Source of the DNA: Podospora comata
Lineage: Eukaryota > Ascomycota > Sordariomycetes > Sordariales > Podosporaceae
DNA: 64,000 nt
Direction: 5' to 3'
Assembly: GCA_017354895.1 (NCBI GenBank)
Contig: CP071498.1
Coordinates: 2,108,001-2,172,000, forward strand
Shown: positions 33,172 through 42,339 of the stretch, piece by piece
Layout: every line of letters starts with the position of its first letter
Numbering within the stretch: the first letter of the stretch is position 1
The notes under the pieces: generated by a model
Databases searched by the model: none
Seen by the model: the letters and a program-made list of their open reading frames with translations, nothing else
Told to the model about the DNA's origin: nothing
Translations under genes and position numbers: made by a program

Positions 33172-33922
33172 ATGTCTTCCACAAACGAGCCATTCTATAT
33201 TCGCTACTAGTACGGCAAACAGCATTTATTCAACATTTGGTCCTTTTGCTAACCTGGACATAGCTCTGGCCATCAAGGTCGTTTCGGGCATGAATTCTTG
33301 GGTACGTCTTGTCGCAATGATGATTTTCCGAACGGGGAAGACTAATATTTTCTATTTCCCAGAATTCGATTTCCGCGTGGTCGGAGATGGTCGCAGTGCC
33401 ACAGCCCGCTATGCAAACAACTCGAACTACAGGAATGATAGCCTCATTCGCAAAGAAAGTACGGCGCATCCCATGACCTAAACCGCAACCCTGGGACGGA
33501 CCGACTGACGAGATTGGGACGATAGTGTTTGTGAGCTCATTAGTTGTCGATGAGATCAAGCGCATTGTCAAGTCGAGCGAAATTATGAAGTACGCAAACC
33601 AAGGCTGGAAGCATTGCATAAACCAGAGGCTGACAGTTACCTAGGGAAGATGACGGAAAGTGGCCTACCAAGAACAAGGACGGAAGGCAAGAGCTGGAGA
33701 TTCGGCTTGGAAACGATCACATTTCCTTCGAGGTATGAAGTACCCCATTGGCAGTTTTGATGCCCAGCTAACGGTCCCCAGACCGCCAAAATTGGCTCGA
33801 TCAACGACGTAACGGATTCTGCCGACCCAGAAGGCTTGCGAGTATTTTACTACCTCGTGCAAGATCTCAAGGCCCTCGTCTTCAGTCTCATCGCCCTTCA
33901 CTTCAAGATTAAACCAATCTGA
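33172..33922 (+). CDS. mago: Mago nashi, exon junction complex core
   Basis: Six short exons: 33172-33209, 33264-33301, 33363-33458, 33526-33589, 33645-33732 and 33782-33922, giving 154 aa. The gene is invisible as a single ORF but each junction keeps frame and rebuilds the highly conserved protein: [20 protein letters not shown], then [60 protein letters not shown], and the end [20 protein letters not shown] followed by FKIKPI. Mago binds Y14/RBM8 and, with eIF4AIII, forms the exon junction complex core; it is absent from budding yeast but common in intron-rich fungi. Donors are GTACGN/GTATGA types, and introns are 49-67 nt. Five introns in a 154-residue gene is dense compared with the mostly one- to three-intron neighbours. 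Confidence 0.96.
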
Positions 33923-35335
33923 TTTACCTACCGCCTGGTATTTGATGAACCTGGGGACGGAGATGGGACACGATGGCTAATTCGAGAGTTGTGCCTCTTG
34001 ACGGGCAAACAGGGCAGCCCACAGGGTTGACTACCCTACCAAGCCTGGAATATGGATTTGAGAAAAATGGGTTACGGAGATATAAGGTTGTCTTGCATCA
34101 TCAAAAGTAGAGATGTCTGGGAGCTGTCAATGAGGCCGGAGTTGGGTGCGAGCCAATCATGAATTCTTACCGGATGGAGGCTGGAGCTGGGAGATACCCC
34201 AATGAATAATAGAACGCTTACAACTGGCTGTTTGTCCCTTATAGATATCCAGCTCAGCAGCTAATGCTGAAGGCGAATGAAAGAAACCCAATCATTCGTG
34301 AACAGCTGTGGTGAAATGCGGGTGTGAGCTCAGTCACCGCCACATTCGGTGGTGTCGACGTCCAGATTCGGATGCTGGCAGACCCTGTACAGACAGGTCT
34401 GTCAGACCTACAGATGTCAATAGGATGCACGATCTAGGGTCCGGGTGGGGAGAGGATGTGTCACAGCCATCCATGTCTTGGATACTTTGCCAACATCGTC
34501 TATAAAAGTAGACATACTGGAGCTGGTTGCTCAGCGGCGGGAAGTTTTGAAGGTCTCAGAAGACGATGACAATGGAACTGGGTTTGCCCTTTGACAAGTA
34601 AAAACCGGGGCCACCCTGCCAAGCCAGCCTCCCGCGACACTCTGCAAGTGAGGTGTGGACAATTCCCTTGAAGACGTCTGTCTAACGTCTAACCACCGGG
34701 AATTCCATCCGTTCCCTACCTTTCCCAAGGTACCTGTTCCTAGGTCTATCAAGCCCTTGCCTCTCCCATCAGCATCCATCAGTGTTCTCGAATCCTGTTC
34801 CCGAACTCTTCCTATCTAGCCCCTCCAATTCTCAAGGTCTCAACCACAGCGCCCACTCCTTGGCTTGACCCCACGGAATCACAGCACCGCGCGCCCGTGC
34901 CCTTCCCCGCGAAAGCAGCTCCGTGGCACTGAATTGAAGCTCCACCGCTCCGCGATCCGCCCACGAGACCATCGGCAACTGTCATCCGTCGCCGCTTCAA
35001 CCCGTTCGTTCACGCCCAACGACCACGGACGGCCCCCGGCCGTTTTGTTCATCGCGCCCGTCGCCGCGACAATCGCAAACTCTCTCTGGCAGTGTGCCAA
35101 CACACAGCGCCGCTGGCTGGTGCATCCAGCAAATCCAGAATCTAGATTCTTGGCCTGCCTTTGCCCTGTTGGGCTAGTGCCTAGCCAAGGGTCCCTTTCC
35201 CTCCCACGCTCGCGCGCCTATCTCCACAACCATAGTGTCCCCCCCGGTTGCGCATCGGCCATCAATACAACATCTCAACCTCCCCGTCGCCGATACCGTT
35301 CCTCTGTCTTTTAAACTCACGTAGCTGACAAGAAC
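33923..35335. other. Intergenic and leader of GID4
   Basis: No gene recognised. From about 34700 the sequence is CT-rich and holds many short upstream open frames, consistent with a long 5' leader for the GID4-like gene. A 149-codon frame at 34865-35314 has leader-like composition and no family resemblance. Confidence 0.45.
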
Positions 35336-36654
35336 ATGCCCACGCCCTCGTCTAGCGCGCCCGAACCCCAGTCGCCTCGTTCTTTCTCCTTCTCATCATG
35401 TCCTGATCCTGAGGAGCTGCTGTCTAACATGCCGTCCACATCCCACTCCCAACTGCCCCCAGCTCTGTCTCCGCAGTCGCCCGAGTCACCACAATCCCCC
35501 TCGAGCTGGCATCCCCGTCCCCCGGTTGCCTACGAAACAGATGTCACCATGACGAACGAACCGATCGCGGCGCAGTCTCCGCGATCAGCCACTATGTCAC
35601 CGCAGCCTCTGTCGGAGAGACCCCTTCCGGAACCAGAGTTCGAAGTCGAAGGGATGGTGCCCGTGCCAGATCAGCCAGATGAATCACAGAAGCAACCTGA
35701 CCAGGATGAGGAGATGGCTAGCCCTGAGAATGATGCCAGTGGTGGTGGCAATACTGGCGAAGGAGCGGTCGCAAGACCACCAAACACAACAATGGGGGAA
35801 TCATCGAGTAGGAGGAGGTCAAGATGTGAAAAACAATCTCCGGTTGTCGGGGAGCTTTACGAGGTGGATATCTGGGGGCCAGTAGGGAACGGCCCTCGAT
35901 GGGTTGAGGACAGAGGGTTAGTGGGACTGGGGCACGAGTTCTCTCTCATGAGGTCCATACCAACCACACCTTCGTCCTTCTTGCGGCCGGGAAGCAAGTT
36001 TGAGGGGTCTCAGGAATCGGAGCGACAACGGTACGATGTAGAGGTGGAAATCAAATACGTCGACATGCGCGAGTCGTTTTTGTGTGGTTATCTGAAGATT
36101 CAGGGTATGACAAGCTTTCCTTTCAAGAGACCACAGAGTGGGCCGCTAATACGGGTTCTACAGGTTTGACCGATGACCACCCAACACTTACGACCTATTT
36201 TGAAGGCGAGATTATCGGCCCCAAGTACGGCTTCATCACACAACACCCAACCTGGGGCGCAACAGACAAGATTGATCTCTCCCACTGGGGAAAATTTGCG
36301 CCTTTCCGTCCCTATGCTAAGCAAGCCCGTAAGGGCGGTCAGATCCTGGTCAAGGACATGGCCCAGCGGGAGAACATCTTCATGCGGTGGAAAGAGCACT
36401 TTCTTGTGCCCGACCACCGGGTGAGGACGATCAACGGGGCCAGTTTTGAGGGGTTCTATTACATTTGCTTTAATCAGGTGAAGGGGGAGGTGAGCGGGAT
36501 CTACTTTCACAGCAAGAGTGAAAAGTGAGTTGCTCTAGACCAGACTGTTACTTGTGATTCCGTCATATGCTGACATACACTATTCAGGTTTCAACGGCTA
36601 GAGCTGAGACATGTACCCAACAAGGGGTGTTATGGCGCCGTGGAGTTCAGATGA
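35336..36654 (+). CDS. GID4: GID/CTLH ubiquitin ligase substrate receptor (Gid4/Vid24)
   Basis: Three exons: 35336-36104, 36164-36524 and 36588-36654, 398 aa. The first 210 residues are a Pro/Ser-rich disordered region. The rest is the Vid24 beta-barrel: SFLCGYLKIQGLTDDHPTLT (the split of exons 1 and 2 falls inside it), TYFEGEIIGPKYGFIT, DKIDLSHWGKFAPF, then RENIFMRWKEHFLVPDHRV and SFEGFYYICF ending with the Gln-Lys-rich last strand. Gid4 recognises N-terminal proline degrons on gluconeogenic enzymes such as fructose-1,6-bisphosphatase and delivers them to the GID E3 ligase. In yeast GID4 is induced when glucose returns. Start chosen as the first ATG of the frame in a good context (AGAACATGC). 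Confidence 0.94.
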
Positions 36655-37285
36655 CGAAGTCATGATTTTGGAAGCAGGGGACACACAACTGCAAAATACC
36701 TATGGGCGGCGTCACTTTTTGCGACACACACAAAACTGATACCAACATCAAAGGGATGATTGATTTTTTCACGAATTCAAGCAGGGAGGTTTCACGAGTG
36801 GGTGAGGTGAGGGGGCACAGCGTTGCCTGTTTGCATTGGTCGGATGAGTTTGGCTTTGTATCCTCTATTTGGTTGTCTTTTACTTTGCATCTTTTTTGAT
36901 GGGGGCAAGGAGGCAGGAGGGAGGGGTGGGAACGAACATTACATCTACTACTAGCACATCTATATTGACAGAAGACGACACACACACATGAAGGGCAAAA
37001 CGACAGACACTTTGCAAGCGAGAGCATGGCCACTCCCAAGAGGGTGATGATGATAGGCGGGGGGGCAGGCCGAGGACACACAAGCACATATATATCCAGG
37101 AATCTTTGCGCTCTATTATTTCTTCCCTCTTGAGCAGTTTTTCATTGTACATGCTTTAATTTTTTTAAATTTTTTTTTTTAATTTTTTAGAAAATGGGTA
37201 TCTTTGATAAAGTCTTGTATTTGACCTGAGAAGAAAACAAGAGACGAGAGATCACTCATTTTATCTATTTCATAACTTGTGTCAT
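36655..37285. other. Convergent 3' flanks of GID4 and TRM11
   Basis: No coding sequence seen. The region holds AT-rich runs near 37160-37190. Both flanking genes end into it. Confidence 0.45.
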
Positions 37286-38883
37286 TTAATTTGGGGGTGG
37301 TGTCTCTGTTGCTGGTGCAGCAGGTGTTGATGTTCCAGTTGTTGCGGGGGGTGTTTGGAACCCTTCAAAGTAGGCTTTTCGGAAGGGGTTGAGCTCGTCG
37401 GCTGTTTTGCCGACTAGTTTGCGCTCCTCGCGGGCTTTGACGGCTGCTGAGTCGACGTCTTTGTCGGGGATGCGGCGGTAGCAGATTAGACGGCGGGACC
37501 CTTGGGGGGTTAGCATTGGTAGGTTAATGAGGGGGAAAAGACATACATTTGTTGAACACTTGGGTAGAAACTGAGAGTGTTTCCAGGTAAGGATGAGTCG
37601 GCACAGGCATCTCCTGTTCTTCGTCGTTCGCAGTCGGCATCCAGAATGCCACTCTGCCATTGTCGACAAGCGTCTGAGCCGCAAATTGGAGGATGTCATC
37701 CAGCATCGCCAAAAACCCATATGGTTTCCTCGGCGGGATGAAATCCGCTTGTCTGTTCGTTCCCTCGTCAGCCTTTCCCCATATTTTACCACCCCATTGT
37801 GCGCAGAATGAACGTACTTGTACATCTCCCTCCCCTTCCTCTCCACCCAAGGCGTCTTCTCCGGATCCCTCACCCCCAATACCATCAGCCCCTCCCTCAC
37901 CCCATAAGGCGGATCACACACAATCCCATCAAACACCCTCCCCCTCACCCCATCCCCATCACTCCCTAGTTCTTGTTTCCTAATCGGACTATTCGTCAAA
38001 TCAGCCGTAAACGTCCCCCCCAACCTCCCCAAAAGCCCATACTGCTCAAAATTCCCCCTTAGCGTCTTTTCCCCCCCATCACCCCTGATACTCCTCCCAT
38101 CAATATCACTCCCCAATGCCACCGCCCCAAACTCGGCAACCGCGATAGGAAACGACCCCGTCCCACAAAAAGGATCATAAAATAACTTCCCCGGCCCGGC
38201 AAGCGCAATATTGGCTGTGATGAGCGCTAATTCGGCGTCCATGCTTGTGGTGGAGATATACCTCCTTTTTTTCAAATCCAGTTTCTTTGGTAGGTCACGG
38301 AGGGAGGATCCGAGGAAGCGGGTGAAGTACAAGTGGTTAGGCTCTGGTATTCCCAAAGGGGTGGAGTTGAAGGGCCAGAGTTCGTGGAGGGTGAATTCTT
38401 GGTCGGGGTGGCGCATTTTGATTGGGCCCATGAAGCCGAGGTAGGAGAAGGAGTTGATGATGGAGACTTTTTGATCCGAGGTGCGGGAGCCTTGGTAGGA
38501 GTCGAGGGTGAATTTGAAGGAGCAGGAAAGATAGGAGGGCCAGAGGGGGGAGGTGGTGGATTTCACGGCGGCGTGGACCGAGGCGAGGTCGGGGCCGTGG
38601 CCCCAGAGCTCGTGGATGGACATTGCGAGGATGGAGCGGCGGATTAGACGGCGGGCGAGGGTGGTTGTGGTGATGGGAGCGGAGGAAGGGGGGAGGCGGA
38701 TTATGCAGAAGGGGGACTGGGAGGGGACGGTTAGTAGGGGTTTTTGAGGGGGGGACAGGATAGGCTTACCTCTAGGCTGTAGGATACGACTTCCATGTCG
38801 ATCCCTTCGAGAACGGCTAGGGCTTGCAGCTCAGGGAGACGGAAGGTCTCGTGAGACTGGGAGAAACGGATGAGATATTCCAT
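37286..38883 (-). CDS. TRM11: tRNA (guanine-N2) methyltransferase catalytic subunit
   Basis: Four exons: 38770-38883, 37818-38716, 37547-37752 and 37286-37500, giving 477 aa. Junctions keep frame: YSLE/SPFCIIRL, MYK/QADFIPPRKPYG and FNKW/SRRLICYRR. The N-terminal third is the THUMP-like RNA-binding part. The methyltransferase core shows FYDPFCGTGSF (SAM loop), ALGSDIDGRSI, and the catalytic VCDPPYGVREG. With Trm112, Trm11 makes m2G10 in cytosolic tRNAs. The C-terminus is a short Pro/Thr-rich tail. Divergent from RPP40 over a 478-bp shared promoter. Codon composition changes from C-rich in the 5' part of exon 2 to G-rich in its 3' part (38200-37830). Confidence 0.93.
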
Positions 38884-39361
38884 TTTTTTGAGTGTGTGAG
38901 GGGTCGACAGGGAGTTTTGATCTTTGAGGAATTCCTCTTCTATATGGTGTAACAAGATAAGTTATCTTATGGCAGATGCATATTTCGACCAACAGAATAT
39001 GCTGAATTTGGCGTATAAATGTTTTCACTCTAAAAGTCAAATGCAAACAGTTTTGACTCACTTGAAGTTTTACACTCAAGTTTGAAGAGGACCCGAAGAA
39101 GTGGTCTTGGGCTGGTCTGGAAACACACCGGGGTGCATCTAGCTTGCACACTCCACCAATGCCAATAGCTAGGCCCAATCAGCGTATGTAATGCATGGAC
39201 TAAAGCCACCCCTCGTGCAGGCGTACCCATTCTCAAGATTTTGCCTAGGGTAGTTTCAACGCAACGACTGTCCAGCACCGTCTCGCAGGCAGATATCCGA
39301 ATCCATCACAGCACATCCAAACATTCAGCATCGAGGAGTCAGGTCAAAACAACCGCCCACG
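38884..39361. promoter_or_regulatory. Divergent promoter, TRM11 / RPP40
   Basis: 478 bp between start codons pointing apart, with no supported coding sequence. It links two tRNA-maturation genes, so co-expression is expected. Confidence 0.45.
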
Positions 39362-40648
39362 ATGCTTTCTTTTCAGCAGCCAGCCTTCTACCAATCCTCA
39401 AAATGCTTCGTCACCCACGGAGTCGTGGGCCATGTAGACCCTAAACAGCCCCCATCCAAAGGCAAGCCATGGACTGCCTTTGCAGCTCAGGATTTTGTCT
39501 ACACAGTACGCAATCTGCCTCATCACCCCACACAAAAGTCACCATGCTGACCAATTGACAAGGCCGATCTCATCTTGCCTCAGGAAGTTTTTGAGGTAGT
39601 CCAAGAAGAATTATTGAAGCATGACGCTGCTCCCCAGTACAAGCGGATTGTCATGTCGCTGCACGATATTCTATCTGGGGATTTTTACAGCAGTTACATC
39701 AAGCAAGGAAATATTTTGATGCTCTCTGAGGGAAGAAGAGGGATTGACAATGTTTTTGCTTTGAGGAGTGGTACGCATTGATAGAGGCCGAGTAGAGGTT
39801 GACAATTGACTAACAGTATGTAGGGCACTTGACAATGTTCCTCGACAAGGAGGCATATGAGCGAGCCGGCTTGGTGGGGAAGCCGCATGGCGTGAAAGGA
39901 AATCGTGGGATTAAGCCTCGTTGGAGTCAGTCATATCTAGCATACGCATTCTTTGACTATTGCTAACAATCCTTTGTAGTTGTCGAGATCGATCTCAACA
40001 GCTCATCCATGGTCAAGGGAAAAAAGGGCTACGACAGACTGATCTATGCCAGCAAAAATGCCTTCAGTGGGGCTGTGACTTGGCTTTTCTGCAATATGAC
40101 TTCCACAGGTGAGTTCTCTCAATTTTCCCATGACATTCTTCTGCTAATTCAGATTTGCAGTGCCTGACCCAGACCCATTGGCCACCCTCTCCCCAACCAG
40201 CTGCACGTCTAACCCATCCATCACACAAGACATCGATGCTCTCGTACCGATCCTTACTCCATCAACAGACACATCTGAGCAAATCGCCAGGGATGAGCTC
40301 GAGGACTTCTCATCCGAACTGTATGAATGGCTTGCTCTGGTCAAACTACAGAGTCCTCGCATCCTACAAGGTGACAGCATCGACCCGTACCTGTCATTAT
40401 ACCGCATCCCAAATGGGAGTAATCCGGCCAAAATCTGCAAGCTCAGTTGGCGAGGATTTTTCTCCCCATCATGGACCCGTCAGACCTTGATCGGCCTCTT
40501 CACAGTCCTCCCCTCCAAGACGTGGTTCTCTTTCAGTACAACCACCTTTTCAAAAGGCCTTGCCGGGGATAACACTGAGTGTACCTTTCTCCGACCGCCA
40601 AATCGGCCGGGGGAGTATCTCATGTGGGAAGTCAGGAGTCATGAGTGA
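39362..40648 (+). CDS. RPP40: Ribonuclease P/MRP subunit Rpp40
   Basis: Five exons: 39362-39505, 39563-39770, 39824-39925, 39980-40108 and 40161-40648, 356 aa. The spliced product has the Rpp40 family core: LHDILSGDFYSSYIKQGNIL, MLSEGRRGIDNVFALRSGHL, TMFLDKEAYERAGLVGKPHG, RWIVEIDLNSSSMVKGKKGY and DRLIYASKNAFSGAVTWLFC. A C-terminal half with DELEDFSSELYEWLALVKLQ follows and ends EYLMWEVRSHE. Rpp40 is a protein subunit of nuclear RNase P (5' tRNA maturation) and, in some species, RNase MRP. Intron 3 has a GTCAGT donor. The probable poly(A) signal AATAAA overlaps the region right after the stop (40650-40655), so the transcript must run into the antisense of the neighbouring ankyrin gene. Confidence 0.9.
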
Positions 40649-40668
40649 CAATAAATCTCGGGTATCAA

Positions 40669-41295
40669 TTAATCCTGTCTCGGGCGGACACTTCTCTCCT
40701 CAGCCAGGCCCTCTCCACCAATGGCTTCCTCAACAAGCTGGCGCAAAGCTGCTTGGCCCTCAGGTGTGTGGATATCGTCTCTGGCAGCCAGCTCCTCTAT
40801 CCTTCTCCTGAACTCAGGGTCTGGTTGTTGTTCGCCCGCCTCGGCCTCATCCATTGTACCAACAGTAACCCTCAACCCTTGAGGCGCAGGCGGCATTTCT
40901 GTGCCATTAGTTACCCCGTTGGCGCCCTCTAAACCAGCGAGATACTCGACAACCTCTGTGAATTCTTCTTCAGCCTCGATCTTTTCTCTGGCGGTCTGGC
41001 CTTCGTCGTTTGTGATCTTGGTGTCGAGCTTCAGCTCTTCGACTAGGATGCGAGCCGCTTCCACTGTCTCAACCACAAACAAGGCTGTTTCGCCATCTTC
41101 GTCCTTGATATCGACTGGGACCTTAAATTCGTTGATCAAGCTCCGGAGGAGGTCGAAATGGTTGTAGCTGGCGGCAGCGTGTACGAGAGAGTATCCGTGC
41201 TCGTCCTGGCTCACGGCAATGGAGGGGTTCTCGTGGAGGAGCTCAAGGAGGGCCTGCGGGTTGTCGGCGGCGAGGAGGTAGGGGTTAGGGGACAT
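40669..41295 (-). CDS. Small ankyrin-repeat protein, Yar1-like
   Basis: Single exon, 208 aa. Two or three ankyrin repeats occupy residues 1-105 (PQALLELLHENP, then HGYSLVHAAASYNHFDLLRSLI and DGETALFVVETVEAARILVEE). A Glu-rich helix and an acidic C-terminal half follow (EFRRRIEELAARDDI). Size, repeat position and acidic tail resemble Yar1, the chaperone that carries ribosomal protein uS3 into the nucleus, but short ankyrin proteins are hard to tell apart, so this is a guess. The gene converges on RPP40 with only 20 bp between the stop codons, so the two 3' UTRs must overlap. The start is divergent from the tRNA ligase gene. Confidence 0.85.
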   Translation of the reverse strand: MSPNPYLLAADNPQALLELLHENPSIAVSQDEHGYSLVHAAASYNHFDLLRSLINEFKVPVDIKDEDGETALFVVETVEAARILVEELKLDTKITNDEGQTAREKIEAEEEFTEVVEYLAGLEGANGVTNGTEMPPAPQGLRVTVGTMDEAEAGEQQPDPEFRRRIEELAARDDIHTPEGQAALRQLVEEAIGGEGLAEERSVRPRQD

Positions 41296-42339
41296 GGTGG
41301 GCGTTAGTGAGTGGTAGTCAAGAAAATGGACAGATGGTTCTGGGTTGTTCGTATCGTATAGGGTAGGATGTCGTTGGGAGTGTTCCTTTGGTTCGTGATC
41401 AAGGCTTGGAGGGGCAGTGCTATCAACAAAATTTTGGTGGGGGTTTACACCACGCGGGGCACGACAGGGATGCCATGCTTAAAAACAGTCTGGCAGAGAA
41501 CGGGTCTCCACTGAAAATGCCGTTGCCTTAGCGCCACTTTGTCTGGAGTCGGCAGCTGGTGGGGCCGACTTTCAGGCCCTATACTTGGGCACACCACAGA
41601 AGAACTCTTCTCTATAGCGTCATGAGCTTCACCATTGTTTCTTCATAGCTGGCTCTTAGTATTGATATAAAAGATGGGTAATGGTAAATTCAACATCATC
41701 ATGCTAGAGAATAATCTGCACGTTCTAGCCAGCACCAACAACGTATTACCGTGAGGCCTCGCGTGGTTGGTTCCGTCCTCAAAATTAAGCACTGCCTTTT
41801 TGTTCTCACCAACACGGTCGCCAATCTCCAAGGTGTGACTCTTATGCCGAATGGCTGCTTGTCGCTTACAGGGCCCCTTCAAAGCAGGCACAGTGCACCA
41901 TTGTCTGAAGTAACAGTCAAGCCTGTGTGTGTCTCTCTCTCTCTCAATCCAGGGGTGACTGCTATCGGCCTACTGCTTTCGTGCTGCCCTAGGTGTCGGG
42001 TCGTTGATTCATTGGGCCGATTTGAGGCGTGACTGCCTTTGATCCGTCCCAGGTTCCTCTTCCCAGCCTTTACGAAGCCTCCAGCGAAAACAAATATATG
42101 CTGTAAACTGCCGCCTTCCCACCTTGTCAAACTCTCGACGTTTCTTTACACTCTGCAACGAAAAAGGCTAACGCAGCTCTCTATAAATCCTCTCTCTCCC
42201 AACCCTCAGCCAGGGAAGCCTTCTGGTCACCGTATCCACCACAACTTCTTCACCCCTCATAATTCAACAAACCTGACCTTCCCGTTCACCACCACTTATC
42301 TGACTTGACCACCAACACAGCAACAAAATCACAGCCAAC
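41296..42339. promoter_or_regulatory. Divergent promoter, ankyrin gene / TRL1
   Basis: 1044 bp between start codons. A short CT microsatellite (about 41931-41944) and a CT-rich stretch leading to the tRNA ligase start are seen. No gene is supported. Confidence 0.4.

Noticed and set aside
34865-35314. 149-codon frame upstream of GID4
   Set aside because: Composition is that of a CT-rich leader, and the frame ends just before the GID4 start.
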